A stretch of DNA of 64,000 nt from Halopelagius inordinatus (GTDB taxonomy: Archaea; Halobacteriota; Halobacteria; Halobacteriales; Haloferacaceae): positions 372,001 through 436,000 of the forward strand of contig NZ_FOOQ01000002.1 in the NCBI RefSeq assembly GCF_900113245.1, in the 5' to 3' direction. The position numbers were made by a program, and so were the translations under genes. Below the pieces are notes generated by a model, which saw nothing but the letters and a program-made list of their open reading frames with translations, searched no databases and was not told the origin of the DNA. Every line of letters begins with the position of its first letter. The first letter of the stretch is position 1. Of the stretch, positions 1 to 8,555 are shown piece by piece.

Positions 1-275
1 TTCCAGACGTCAGCCGTGACGTTGTCACCATCGTCGAGGATGGTGAAGTTCGCCTGCGTCAGGCTGGAGGAGTTGATCTGTTCGTCGAACGGTACTTCGA
101 TGACGGTGTCACCATTACTATCTTCGTAGTGAACCGCACCGCCCGCGTAGTTGGGGGCGGTTCCGTCGGGTGCAGCTGCGGACGCTCCCGTGAACGCGAC
201 GGTGCCTGCAAAGACGGACAGGACCATCAGCGCCGCGAGGGCGACTGCGCGGATCTGCTTTTGTTTGCTTGTCAT
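1..275 (-). CDS. csg: S-layer-type surface glycoprotein, N-terminal part (cut by window edge)
   Basis: The first 91 residues are visible, starting at ATG 275; the rest lies outside the window. Residues 1-34 form a Sec-type signal peptide of the conserved haloarchaeal surface-glycoprotein kind: MTSKQKQIRA, a hydrophobic core around LAALMVLSVFAGTVAF, then an Ala-rich cleavage region. The mature start is acidic, with N-glycosylation sequons at NSS and NFT and again at NVT. By analogy with S-layer glycoproteins it would be exported, glycosylated and assembled into the cell wall. It could also be another secreted protein that shares this signal peptide family, because the diagnostic C-terminal PGF-CTERM anchor cannot be seen. 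The gene has a TATA-like box far upstream and therefore a long leader. Confidence 0.75.
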   Translation of the reverse strand, partial: MTSKQKQIRAVALAALMVLSVFAGTVAFTGASAAAPDGTAPNYAGGAVHYEDSNGDTVIEVPFDEQINSSSLTQANFTILDDGDNVTADVW

Positions 276-322
276 GTTGGGTAGGTCGCAAGTCGGCAAC
301 AGCATCTTTCGGTCGCCCTAGG

Positions 323-345
323 GTCTGAACGCCCGACGTTCGGAC
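323..345 (-). promoter_or_regulatory. Hairpin in the 5' leader of the S-layer gene
   Basis: On the minus strand GTCCGAACG and CGTTCAGAC flank the loop TCGGG. They form an 8-bp stem interrupted by one C-A mismatch. The hairpin lies inside the predicted leader between the TATA-like box near 412 and the ATG at 275. A role in mRNA stability or translation is inference. Confidence 0.45.
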
Positions 346-407
346 TTGGACGACGGTACTCGGTGATGTCACCTTTGGGTAGGGGTAGCCGAACAGCGGC
401 GACGGTA

Positions 408-418
408 CATTAAATGTT
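408..418 (-). promoter_or_regulatory. TATA-like box of the S-layer gene
   Basis: The minus strand reads CATTTAATGT here, the best AT-rich box upstream of the surface glycoprotein start. A transcription start about 26 nt downstream would fall near 386 and give a leader of about 111 nt, whereas most genes in this window look leaderless. Confidence 0.5.
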
Positions 419-734
419 TTGTGTATCTCTGCCCAAATTGACAGTGAAAAGTAATGATGGGGTGAGCTCCTCTTATCGCCCCGATCCGCTGAGTTGAGAA
501 GCTCTCGGGCCACTTCCGAGTGTGCGAGGCAGCACGAGGCGGGAAAACGCCTCGTAACAGCGGGGTGCCATTCTAAACATTAGATTAGTCGCGTGCGGGC
601 GTCTATCTATCCGGTCCTATCACCGGGACCAGTAATATTACGAATAAGTATAATAGGGCCGAAAAATTGTTCAATCAATTTACCATCCACTTAGAACAAG
701 ATATATGCACGATTTGGCATCTATTTAGTCTCAA

Positions 735-2498
735 ATGTCAGATAGATGTAGAACGAGCGAGAGGAGTTCACAGTCGGGGTCTCTTCCGATCGACCGCCGG
801 TCTCTGTTGAAAGGAATCGGTGCCGCGGGGCTGATTGGAGCGGGGACGGCGACCGCCAGCGCGGGCGATTCCGGAACCTCCGGGTCCGACGGCGGATTCA
901 CCGCGGTCGAGGCGACCGCTTCGGACGTCCTCGACGCGATCGAGAGCGGGGAGGCGACGGCCGAATCGATCGTCGAGCAGTACCTAGAGCGGATCGAGGT
1001 CTACGACGAGGCGCTCGACGCGATTATCACCGTGAATCCCGACGCGGTCGAACGCGCCGAAGAGCTCGATGCGAAATACGAGGATTCGGGGGCCGTCGGT
1101 CCGCTACACGGCGTCCCGGTCGTCCTGAAGGACAACTACGATACCGGTGACATGCCGACGACCAACGGCTCGCTCTCGATGAAGGAGTCTCAGCCGCCGG
1201 ACGACGGGTTCCTCGTCCAACAGCTCCGTGAAGCGGGCGGCGTCGTCGTCGCCAAAGCCAACCTCGACGAGTTCGCCCGCGGGATAGAGGGCAGTAGCTC
1301 GTACGGGGGCCAGACGCGCAACGCCTACGCGCTCGGTCGCAATCCGAGCGGTTCCAGCGCCGGGACCGGAGCCTCGATCGCGGCGAGTCTCGGGGTGATC
1401 GGTACCGGCTCGGACACCTGCGGATCGATTCGCAACCCGTCGGCGTTCGGAAGCCTGGTCGGCATCCGACCGACGCTCGGGCTACTGAGCCGCGATGGTA
1501 TCGTCCCGTTGAACTTAGAGCGAGACACGGGTGGTCCGATGTGCCGGACGGTTCACGATGCGGCGCTCGCGTTGGACGTGATGGCTGGGTACGATCCGAA
1601 CGACCCGATCACGGCCCGCGGAGCGGACGAAATCCCGGCCGAAGACGACCAGACGCCCGAAGACAGCTACACCGAGTACCTCGACGAGGACGGACCCGAC
1701 GGGGTACGAGTCGGCGTTCTCCGCGATTTCTTCGGGCCCGAAGAGGAGATTCTCGAAGGAGACGAAGGAGACGAAGAAGACGAGTACGACCTGACCGTAG
1801 CGGAAGCCAAAGCGGAGGCGGTGCAGGTGACCGCCGTCATCGAGACCGCGCTCCACGATATGAGCTCCGAGGGAGCGGAGATCGTCGAGTTAGACACCGT
1901 TCCGAACCTCGACGAACTCCTCGAAGAGGCCGACTCGCCCGATCCGTTCAAACAGGATCTCAACGCCTACCTCGAAGACGTCGACAACGAGTACGACACG
2001 CTCGAAGAGATAGTCGAGTCGGACAAGTACTCCTGCGACAAAGCCGAGAGTCTTCGCGAGTCCGAGAAAGAGGAGGACCCGAACGTCCGAGAGACCGACG
2101 AGTTCAAGGCCGCCGTGGCCGGAAAGTTCGCCCTTCGAGACGCGGTCGAGGGGCTGATGTTGGAGGAGGACGTCGACGTCTTGGCGTACCCGACGCTCTC
2201 GCATCCGCCGGCGGAGATCGGAGCGGAACAACCCGGCTCGAACTGTTCGCTGAGCGCGTATTCGAGACTTCCCGCCATCGTGGTGCCGGCGGGGTACACC
2301 GAAGACAAGACGCTTCCGGTCGGCTTGGAACTGCTCGGCTTCGAGTTCGACGAACCGACCCTCATAGAGGCCGCGTACGCGTACGAACAAGCAACTGAGA
2401 ACCGCGAGCAACCGGACGGGTTCGGCCCGCTACCCGCCGAAGCGCCCGACGTCCCGAGCCCGGACTACACCGTGGATCTCGCGACGGAGGACTGCTGA
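735..2498 (+). CDS. Tat-exported amidase-signature family protein
   Basis: A 587-residue amidase-signature hydrolase that should cleave C-N bonds of amides. It has a twin-arginine signal (RRSLLKGIGAAG, residues 21-32) and an Ala-rich cleavage region, so it should be exported folded. The catalytic triad is visible: Lys132 in VLKDNYDT, the cis-Ser in GSSAG (207-208) and nucleophile Ser231 in DTCGSIR. The consensus there is DTGGSIR, so Cys229 replaces a normally conserved glycine. An acidic insertion (about residues 330-460) is probably halophilic adaptation. Amidases often sit with transporters, but here it stands alone between a divergent S-layer gene and tRNA-Met. The substrate is unknown. 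A TATA-like box 30 nt upstream supports this start. Confidence 0.88.
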   Translation: MSDRCRTSERSSQSGSLPIDRRSLLKGIGAAGLIGAGTATASAGDSGTSGSDGGFTAVEATASDVLDAIESGEATAESIVEQYLERIEVYDEALDAIITVNPDAVERAEELDAKYEDSGAVGPLHGVPVVLKDNYDTGDMPTTNGSLSMKESQPPDDGFLVQQLREAGGVVVAKANLDEFARGIEGSSSYGGQTRNAYALGRNPSGSSAGTGASIAASLGVIGTGSDTCGSIRNPSAFGSLVGIRPTLGLLSRDGIVPLNLERDTGGPMCRTVHDAALALDVMAGYDPNDPITARGADEIPAEDDQTPEDSYTEYLDEDGPDGVRVGVLRDFFGPEEEILEGDEGDEEDEYDLTVAEAKAEAVQVTAVIETALHDMSSEGAEIVELDTVPNLDELLEEADSPDPFKQDLNAYLEDVDNEYDTLEEIVESDKYSCDKAESLRESEKEEDPNVRETDEFKAAVAGKFALRDAVEGLMLEEDVDVLAYPTLSHPPAEIGAEQPGSNCSLSAYSRLPAIVVPAGYTEDKTLPVGLELLGFEFDEPTLIEAAYAYEQATENREQPDGFGPLPAEAPDVPSPDYTVDLATEDC

Positions 2499-2594
2499 TC
2501 CGTCTCGCGACCCGGTAAATGAGGTAACGGTCCCAAAGAACGAAAGCGGGACCCGAACGGCAGTTCCACTGTAGGAGTGTAACGGTCGGGAGAA

Positions 2595-2747
2595 TGCCCG
2601 GGGCGGGCTCCGAACCCGCGATCTCCGCATGACTCAGGTCCGAGGCTCGGCGGGCCCCGATTGCACGCGGAGGCTTCCAAGGCGATACCGCACCGAATCT
2701 CAGAAACCCTATGAGTGCGGCGCTATGTCCAGCTAAGCCACCCGGGC
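2595..2747 (-). tRNA. Elongator tRNA-Met (CAU) with a 79-nt intron
   Basis: The minus strand folds as a tRNA: acceptor arms GCCCGGG / CCCGGGC with discriminator A at 2595, T-arm GCGGG-TTCGGAG-CCCGC, and anticodon stem CCGCA/TGCGG closed only after removal of an intron at 2631-2709. The anticodon CAU is at 2713-2711 and the intron follows position 37, the canonical archaeal site; CTCA/TGAG pairing near the junctions fits a bulge-helix-bulge motif. The spliced tRNA is 74 nt and CCA is not encoded. The G1-C72 acceptor start and overall sequence fit elongator rather than initiator tRNA; intron-bearing elongator tRNA-Met is characteristic of haloarchaea. Confidence 0.93.
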
Positions 2748-2773
2748 TCACTCTCTCGTTGTGCGATGAGTCT

Positions 2774-2781
2774 CTTTAACC
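2774..2781 (-). promoter_or_regulatory. TATA-like box for tRNA-Met
   Basis: The minus strand reads GGTTAAAG about 30 nt upstream of the mature 5' end of the tRNA. Confidence 0.5.
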
Positions 2782-2875
2782 TTCTCATCCGTCTCCGGTT
2801 GATTCCATGTCAGCACACCTCGTGACACGGCTGATCACCCGCGGATTTATCAACAGGCACGGGGACAACGAATCT

Positions 2876-4063
2876 ATGAGTCAACCGCAGATCGTCCAAT
2901 CCGCCCTGGGCGGGGAGACCGTTGTCGCACGCATCGGTCTCGGCGGCGAAGACGAACTGTACGCGACGCCGACGCGGACGTTCGTCTACAGGGCCGAAGG
3001 TCTCCTCTCGGACGAGTCCGTAGAGGAGTACCCCCACGACGCAGAGCGAGTGACGGTCTCCGAGGGCCGACGGAAAGCGAAAGTGACGCTCGATTACGGT
3101 CTCGACGGGTCGGAGACGTTCGCACTCCCGGCGAAGCATCTCGACCGAGCGCTCCACCCCATCGTGGAGGGCGTCCTCAAGGCGAACGGAATCCTCGACG
3201 AGGAGGAGTCGATGGAGCGACTGTTCAGGTTCAGCGAACTCACGCTCGTCGTCGCGGGCGCGCGGGTCGTCAGGCACATCGGGAGCGGTCTCTGGGACGA
3301 AGAGTACGAGGAGTACCGCTACGAGGACGTGACGGACCTCACGTTCGAGAACGGCAGCGTCGCCACCTCCGTCGTCCTCACCGTCGGCGGCCGACAGGAG
3401 CGGTTCAAGACGCCGAACGAAGACGCCCGCGCGGTCCGAGAAGCTCTCGAATCGACGCTGCTCGGGTACTGGGGCGTCTCGACGCTCGACGAACTCCGCG
3501 CCGCCAACGAACCCGAGGACGAGGACCCCGCAGAGACGAGCGAGGTGTCGTTCGGCGACGGGCCGGACCCTCTGAGCGCGAATCCGGCGGAGTTGTCGGA
3601 CGAACCGAAGAACGCGACGCGGGACGACGCGTCCGAAACGCGGGCGGAAGACGCGCCGAACGCACCGAACGCACCGAACGCGCCGAACGCGCCGAACGCT
3701 CCGGACGCGCCGGACGCGGCGGAATCGGTCGGAGTCGCCGAGGGAAGCGCGGCGGCCGCACAGGCAGTGCGCGCGGACACCGCCGAAGAAGAATCGACCG
3801 GGGCGTCCGAGGCCGACGACGAGGGCGAGCAGGGCCCCCCGGTCCAGCAGGCCCAACCGAGCACGCCCGACACGGAGGCCGCAGACAGCGTCGAGGCGGG
3901 GTTCGCGGATTCGGGGTTCGAGTCGGCGGGTCCGGTCGACGACGACGCACTCGTCGACGAAGTCGCGGCGCTTCGCGAGACGGTCGAAGCGCAGGGCGAG
4001 GAGATTCGCCGCCAACAGGAACTCATCGAGCAACTCATCGAAGAACTGCGCCGCGGCAGGTAG
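2876..4063 (+). CDS. Haloarchaeal coiled-coil protein with N-terminal PH-like domains (hypothetical)
   Basis: A 395-residue protein without signal peptide or membrane segments. The first 200 residues look like a tandem beta-rich fold of the bacterial-PH type (LYATPTRTFVYRAEG; later VRHIGSGLWDEEYEEY). A long acidic, low-complexity linker follows, including seven NAP/DAP tripeptides from residue 260, and the last 40 residues form a coiled coil (ALRETVEAQGEEIRRQQELI). The reading frame opens 23 codons earlier at 2807, but a TATA-like ATTTATC centred 28 nt before 2876 favours this leaderless start. It resembles haloarchaeal proteins of unknown function (possibly DUF7115); a scaffold or binding role is a guess. 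Confidence 0.7.
   Translation: MSQPQIVQSALGGETVVARIGLGGEDELYATPTRTFVYRAEGLLSDESVEEYPHDAERVTVSEGRRKAKVTLDYGLDGSETFALPAKHLDRALHPIVEGVLKANGILDEEESMERLFRFSELTLVVAGARVVRHIGSGLWDEEYEEYRYEDVTDLTFENGSVATSVVLTVGGRQERFKTPNEDARAVREALESTLLGYWGVSTLDELRAANEPEDEDPAETSEVSFGDGPDPLSANPAELSDEPKNATRDDASETRAEDAPNAPNAPNAPNAPNAPDAPDAAESVGVAEGSAAAAQAVRADTAEEESTGASEADDEGEQGPPVQQAQPSTPDTEAADSVEAGFADSGFESAGPVDDDALVDEVAALRETVEAQGEEIRRQQELIEQLIEELRRGR
3653..3715 (+). repeat. Seven tandem 9-bp coding repeats (Ala-Pro-Asn/Asp)
   Basis: Seven consecutive copies of the 9-mer GCNCCGRAC encode five Ala-Pro-Asn and two Ala-Pro-Asp units in the linker of the coiled-coil protein. The last two copies have diverged (GAC for AAC). 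In-frame repeats like this change copy number easily by slippage, so the linker length probably differs between strains. Confidence 0.9.
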
Positions 4064-4069
4064 ACGCGG

Positions 4070-4570
4070 TCAGTCGCGGCCGAGCACTTTTCTGACGCAC
4101 GAGGAGCCGAACGGACCGAGTTCGCCGGCCTCGAAGCGAACGAAATGCCCCGTCGAGATGCTCGCACCGCAGCGACGGCAGTCGAACTCGCCGTCTCGCT
4201 CGACGACCTGACTCTCGAACTCGACGTACGTCCCGCCGCGGCGCGTCCGAATTCTGCCGTCCTCGCGGTCTATGACGCCGCGCAGTTCGGCGGCGTCCAA
4301 GATGTCGCGCGTCAGCGTCGGGTTCGTCGTCACCGTCTCGATTCTGTCGACGGCGTCGGAGAGCGGGAGGGATTCGGATTCGAGATGTGCGAGCAGTTCC
4401 ACGCCGAGTTCGACGCGCTCTGTCGCGTCCATCGCTCGCACGTCGACCGCGTTCTCTGCCGACTCGGACGCCGGACGAACGCTCTCTTCTCGACGCTCGC
4501 TTTCGCTGCCGTCGCTCTCCGTGGCGAACGCCGACAGGTCGGGGTGGGCCTCGGAATCGTCGTCGGACAC
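4070..4570 (-). CDS. DUF5830-like zinc-ribbon protein
   Basis: A 166-residue soluble protein. The N-terminal 60 residues are acidic and variable; the conserved part starts at MDATERVELGVELL and resembles a small winged-helix (RIETVTTNPTLTRDILDAAELRGVI). A C-terminal zinc site follows: CRRC, then GHFVRFEAGELGPFGSSCVRK. I recall this pattern as the haloarchaeal DUF5830 family, whose function is unknown. The start is taken as GTG 4570 because the only upstream ATG in range runs into a stop; a weak TATA-like TTTTTGG lies 28 nt before it. The gene is convergent with the coiled-coil protein, with a 6-nt gap. Confidence 0.68.
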   Translation of the reverse strand: MSDDDSEAHPDLSAFATESDGSESERREESVRPASESAENAVDVRAMDATERVELGVELLAHLESESLPLSDAVDRIETVTTNPTLTRDILDAAELRGVIDREDGRIRTRRGGTYVEFESQVVERDGEFDCRRCGASISTGHFVRFEAGELGPFGSSCVRKVLGRD

Positions 4571-4702
4571 GGCTACGCCTCCATCTGCGCGGTGCGAGAC
4601 CAAAAACGCAGCGTGCTCGCGTCGCGCGGCCGGTTCGAACCCTCGCACTGAGCGTCTGACGAGACACAAGGCGTATATCGGGGCGCGAGCGAAGGAGAGA
4701 CG

Positions 4703-5359
4703 ATGCGACGACCACGGTTCGGGGTGCGAGTCGGCGTCGGCGGCGTGCTGGCGGCCGTTCTCGTCGCCGCCGCGGTCACCTCGCCGGACGCCGCCCTCAA
4801 CCGTCTGGCGTGGGCGACGGCCGACCCGACGCGGTTCGTCGCCGCGGCCGTCTGTCTCGCACTCGTCCGACCGCTTCTCGCGTGGCCGACGACGATTCTG
4901 GCCGTCGTCGTCGGATACGCGTTCGGCGTCGTCGGCGTCCCCTTCGCTCTCGCTCTCATCGTCCTCACGAGCGTTCCGCCGTTCCTCTTTGCGAGACGCG
5001 TCGGGCGCGAGAGCAGAGTCGCCGCCGCCGGAGAGGCGTTCGTCGAACGGACCGGCGACGTTCGGAGCGTCGTCGCCAGCAGACTCGTCCCCGCGCCGTC
5101 GGACGTCGTCTCCGTCGCCGCGGGCGTCTCCGGCGTGCGCCTCCGCGCGTTCGTCGTCGGAACGGCCGTCGGAGAGACGCCGTGGGCGCTCGCGGGCGTC
5201 CTCGCGGGCGCGTCGGCGGAGACGCTCGCCGCGGGCGACGTGGCCGGGGCGATGGACGTTCGGCTCGCCGCCGCGACGGCGTTCGTCGCGGCGGTTCTCG
5301 TGGCACCGACGCTCTACGAGTGGTACGGCGAGCGAACCCGAGACGGGGACGCCGCCTGA
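4703..5359 (+). CDS. TVP38/TMEM64 (VTT domain) family membrane protein
   Basis: A 218-residue integral membrane protein with about six hydrophobic segments. The VTT signature is clear in the middle: LFARRVGRES, then SRLVPAPSDVVSVAAGVSGV and FVVGTAVGETPWALAGVLAG. This family (TVP38/TMEM64, DedA superfamily) is linked to lipid handling at membranes; the archaeal substrate is unknown. A TATA-like GTATATCG about 27 nt upstream of the ATG indicates a leaderless transcript. It is transcribed away from the DUF5830-like gene and converges with gpmI. Confidence 0.8.
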   Translation: MRRPRFGVRVGVGGVLAAVLVAAAVTSPDAALNRLAWATADPTRFVAAAVCLALVRPLLAWPTTILAVVVGYAFGVVGVPFALALIVLTSVPPFLFARRVGRESRVAAAGEAFVERTGDVRSVVASRLVPAPSDVVSVAAGVSGVRLRAFVVGTAVGETPWALAGVLAGASAETLAAGDVAGAMDVRLAAATAFVAAVLVAPTLYEWYGERTRDGDAA

Positions 5360-5410
5360 CGCGGGCGGCAGACGAGAGACCGACAACGGAGAGAGCCGAG
5401 AGCGGTTCGA

Positions 5411-6928
5411 CTAGTCGAGGAGCGACTCGCCGGTCATCGTCTCGGGTTGGTCGATATCCATCAGTTCCAACATCGTCGGCGCGACGTCACAGAGCGACCC
5501 GTCGGCGCGGACGCGCCGGCCGCCGTCCGTGCCGTCCGGCGCGAGGTAGACGAACGGAACCGGATTCGTCGTGTGCGCGGTGAAGGGACTCTCTGCGGTC
5601 CCCATGTCGTCTGCGTTCCCGTGGTCTGCGGTGAGGAGGAGGTGCCCGCCCGCGCGTCGGACGGCGGTCGCCAGGCGGCCCAACTGCTCGTCCACCGCTT
5701 CGACCGCGGCGATGGCGGCGTCGAAGTCGCCCGTGTGGCCGACCATGTCGGGATTCGCGTAGTTGAGCACGAGCGCGTCCGGGTCCTCGGAGTCGATGAC
5801 GGAGATGGCGGTGTCTGTCACCTCTTCGGCGTTCATCTCCGGTTGCATGTCGTACGTCGGCACGTCCGGGCTCTCCACGATGCGTCGAATCTCGCCGTCG
5901 AACTTCACCTCGCGGCCGCCGTTGAGAAAGTAGGTGACGTGAGCGTACTTCTCGGACTCCGCGAGGCGAAGTTGCGTCTTGCCCTCCCGCGAGAGAACCT
6001 CGCCGAGCGTGTCTTTCGGGTCCTCCGGGGGGTACGCGACGGGGAACTCGAACGTCTCGTCGTACTCGGTCATCGTCGCGAGGTGGACGTTCGGCGGGTC
6101 GATCTCGAAGGGGAGGTCCTCCGGACGCAGGTCCGCGAGCATGCTGACCATCTGTCGGGCGCGGTCAGGTCGGAAGTTGAAGAAGAAGACGGCGTCGCCG
6201 TCGTCCAGCGCCGGGCGACCCGAGACCAGCGTGGGTTCGATGAACTCGTCGGTTTCGGTGCGGTCGTACGACTGTCTGACCGCCTCGGTGGCGGTCGGTG
6301 CCTCGTGTTCGGCCTCCCTCTCGACGATGGCGTCGTAGGCGCGCTTCGTCCGCTCCCAGTTTCGGTCGCGGTCCATCGCGAAGTACCGCCCGGAGACGGT
6401 TGCCACGTCGCCCGTGCCGTTCTGCTCTACGGCGGACTCCAGTTCCTCGATGTATCCGAGACCGCTCTGGGGGTCCGTGTCGCGCCCGTCGGTGAACGCG
6501 TGCGTGACGGCGTCGACGCCTCGGTCCGCCGCGAGTTCGATGAGTGCGTGCAGGTGCAACTGCTGGGAGTGGACGCCGCCCGCGCTGACGAGGCCCATGA
6601 AGTGGACGCGGCCGCCCGTCTCCTCGACGTGGTCGAACGCGCCGTTTATCGCGTCGTTCTCCTCGAAACTCCCGTCGTCTATGGAGTCGTTGATGCGGGT
6701 GTACGCCTGCTTGACGACGCGCCCCGCGCCGATGTTGAGGTGGCCCACCTCGCTGTTACCCATCTGGCCCTCGGGGAGGCCGACGCGACGGCCGGAGACG
6801 GAGAGTGACCCGGACGCGCCGTCCTGTACGTACCGGTCGAAGTTCGGCGTCTCCGCCGCCGACACCGCGTCGCGTCGGTCGTGGTTCGCGAGGCCCCAGC
6901 CGTCGAGGATAACGAGCGCAGCTTGCAT
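5411..6928 (-). CDS. gpmI: 2,3-bisphosphoglycerate-independent phosphoglycerate mutase
   Basis: A 505-residue cytosolic enzyme that interconverts 3- and 2-phosphoglycerate in glycolysis and gluconeogenesis. The length is normal for bacterial-type iPGM. The N-terminal metal site begins LVILDGWG; the phosphoserine nucleophile is Ser59 in GQMGNSEVGH; the second metal ligands lie in TADHGNADDMG near the C-terminus. It is a member of the alkaline phosphatase superfamily and should need Mn2+. AGTTACCC about 27 nt before the ATG is a plausible promoter box. It is a single-gene transcript converging with the VTT-domain gene. Confidence 0.96.
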   Translation of the reverse strand: MQAALVILDGWGLANHDRRDAVSAAETPNFDRYVQDGASGSLSVSGRRVGLPEGQMGNSEVGHLNIGAGRVVKQAYTRINDSIDDGSFEENDAINGAFDHVEETGGRVHFMGLVSAGGVHSQQLHLHALIELAADRGVDAVTHAFTDGRDTDPQSGLGYIEELESAVEQNGTGDVATVSGRYFAMDRDRNWERTKRAYDAIVEREAEHEAPTATEAVRQSYDRTETDEFIEPTLVSGRPALDDGDAVFFFNFRPDRARQMVSMLADLRPEDLPFEIDPPNVHLATMTEYDETFEFPVAYPPEDPKDTLGEVLSREGKTQLRLAESEKYAHVTYFLNGGREVKFDGEIRRIVESPDVPTYDMQPEMNAEEVTDTAISVIDSEDPDALVLNYANPDMVGHTGDFDAAIAAVEAVDEQLGRLATAVRRAGGHLLLTADHGNADDMGTAESPFTAHTTNPVPFVYLAPDGTDGGRRVRADGSLCDVAPTMLELMDIDQPETMTGESLLD

Positions 6929-7078
6929 GTTCGGAGGGTGGGCCGCGAGGGGTAACTACTCTTCGTTCCAGACGGTGTGCGGACGACCGCAACGGCGCCA
7001 CCCGAAGCGTCCGCCGCCCTCGTCGGGGCGCGGGCCGACACGACACCTTCTTTCGCGCGCCGGTCGTTCGTGGGACCG

Positions 7079-7771
7079 ATGGCCGACGACGAGACGGCGG
7101 AGACGACGCGCGCGAACCGACTCCGTCGCCCGTTCCCGGTGCGGTGGGTGCAGTACTACCTCGGAAACGGCGCGAGTCTCGGCTGGCTCCTCGTGGTCAA
7201 CGCCGGCGCGTTCTTAGTCGGCGTCAGTTTTTACGTCCACTCGGAGCCCTCGCTGGCGGACGTGAGTTCCCTTCTGTACCCGCTCTTCGGCGACTCGCCG
7301 GCGGCGGTGGCGCTCGGAACGCTCTCGCTCGCGACGCTTCTGCCGCATCTCGGAAAGCCCGTGACCGACGCGCCGAACAACCGCGTTCTGGCCGTGATTC
7401 ACACGCTGGCGTTCGTCTGGCTCGTGAAGTACGGCGTCTGGACCGCCGTGGCGTTGAACCTCCGCCCGGACCTCTACGTCGGTTTCACGCCCGCCCTGCT
7501 TTGGGATTACTGGGGAATCATGCTGACGCACCTCCTGTTTCTCGCGGAGGCGGCGCTGATACCGTACTACGGGCGGACGACCCGCAAGGCTCTCGCCGTC
7601 GCGTTGGTCCTCGCTCTCGTCAACGACGTGTACGACTACGGCTTCGGCTTCTACCCGCCGCTCAAATACGACCCCGGCCTCCTGCTCGCTGGTATCACCG
7701 TCGCCCTGTCGTTTGCGTCCGTCGCACTCGCCGCGCGGACGTTCGACCGACTCGGCGACTCGACGGAGTAG
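7079..7771 (+). CDS. DUF1405 family membrane protein
   Basis: A 230-residue polytopic membrane protein with five to six hydrophobic helices. It matches the DUF1405 (YpjA-like) pattern: FPVRWVQYYLGNGASLGWLL near the start, then NNRVLAVIHTLAFVWLVKYGVW, LWDYWGIMLTHLLF and YYGRTTRKA. Its function is unknown. The frame is open for 34 codons upstream, but those residues are Arg/Ala-rich and unlike the family, so ATG 7079 is preferred. Confidence 0.78.
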   Translation: MADDETAETTRANRLRRPFPVRWVQYYLGNGASLGWLLVVNAGAFLVGVSFYVHSEPSLADVSSLLYPLFGDSPAAVALGTLSLATLLPHLGKPVTDAPNNRVLAVIHTLAFVWLVKYGVWTAVALNLRPDLYVGFTPALLWDYWGIMLTHLLFLAEAALIPYYGRTTRKALAVALVLALVNDVYDYGFGFYPPLKYDPGLLLAGITVALSFASVALAARTFDRLGDSTE

Positions 7772-7891
7772 CGTCTCGCCGTCGGCTGTGACCGCCGCGC
7801 CGCAAGTCGGGGGACGGCGGCGACGTGCGAACGTCTGACAGCCCACCCTCGTGGGGGCAACCTTTTCAGTGTTGATGATTTACCTACGGTT

Positions 7892-8551
7892 ATGGATTCC
7901 GCGGTGCTCCTGGACCTTCTCGGGAACGAGAACCGCCGGCGCATACTCCGGCTTCTCGCCCACAAACCGTGCTACGTCACGGAGATCAGCGAGTACCTCG
8001 GCGTCAGTCCGAAGGCGGTCATAGACCACCTCCGGAAGCTAGAGGACACCGGTCTCATCGAGTCGCGAACAGACGACCAGCGCCGAAAGTACTTCCACAT
8101 CTCGCGGAACCTGCGACTCGAGGTCAACGTCTCTCCGTACGGGTTCGGGGCGAAGTCGGCCTACCCGGCGAATCCGAGTCTCGACATGACCGGGCGGTGC
8201 CCGCACGTCTCGTTCGACATTCCGCAAGAAGAGGCCGACGACGTGGCCGACTTAGCGCGCGAAGTCGGGCGACTGGAGGAGCTAGAGAACGAACTCTCCT
8301 TGGCCCAACGGTGGGTTCACGGCCGGATGACCGACGTGTTGGACCGACTGAGCGACAGAATCGGTTCGGACGGCGACAGCCGGTTCTACGCGGAGGTGCT
8401 CGCGGCGGTGGCGGGCGGAGCACAGACCGTCCGAAGCATCGCGAACGAAGTCAACGCCGCGCCCGAGTCGGTCGAACGGTCGCTCGAACATCTCTCGGAG
8501 CGCGGACTCGTCACCCGCGACGACGACGGGTGGGTCGTCGCGTCTCGCTGA
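7892..8551 (+). CDS. ArsR-type transcriptional regulator with two winged-helix segments
   Basis: A 219-residue DNA-binding protein. The N-terminal winged helix is plain: LLGNENRRRILRLLAHKPCYVTEISEYLGVSPKAVIDHLRKLEDTG would fit the helix-turn-helix and recognition helix, followed by a wing (RRKYFHIS). The middle holds a predicted amphipathic helix, and residues 165-219 form a second winged-helix-like unit (TVRSIANEVNAAPESVERSLEHL). Haloarchaea have many such ArsR-family regulators with unknown ligands. A metal thiolate pair typical of ArsR/SmtB is not evident, so heavy-metal sensing is unlikely. It converges with the membrane protein at 8556, with a 4-nt gap. Confidence 0.82.
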   Translation: MDSAVLLDLLGNENRRRILRLLAHKPCYVTEISEYLGVSPKAVIDHLRKLEDTGLIESRTDDQRRKYFHISRNLRLEVNVSPYGFGAKSAYPANPSLDMTGRCPHVSFDIPQEEADDVADLAREVGRLEELENELSLAQRWVHGRMTDVLDRLSDRIGSDGDSRFYAEVLAAVAGGAQTVRSIANEVNAAPESVERSLEHLSERGLVTRDDDGWVVASR

Positions 8552-8555
8552 GAAC

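Larger units (their letters stand above)
276..734. other. Divergent intergenic region between the S-layer gene and the amidase
   Basis: No convincing gene was seen in these 459 bases. The region carries the promoter and leader of the S-layer gene on the left, and an AT-rich stretch (about 630-725) with a TATA-like ATATAT at 701-706, about 30 nt before the amidase ATG. An 8-bp perfect inverted repeat, ACGAGGCG / CGCCTCGT with a 6-nt loop, lies at 534-555; a smaller GGTCC/GGACC repeat lies near 613-630. Their role is unknown. Confidence 0.55.

Noticed and set aside
2810-4033. A 407-codon open frame on the minus strand opposite the coiled-coil protein
   Set aside because: High GC leaves few stops on the reverse strand; composition (Arg/Val-rich) is unlike haloarchaeal proteins and the plus strand has a TATA box and acidic protein.
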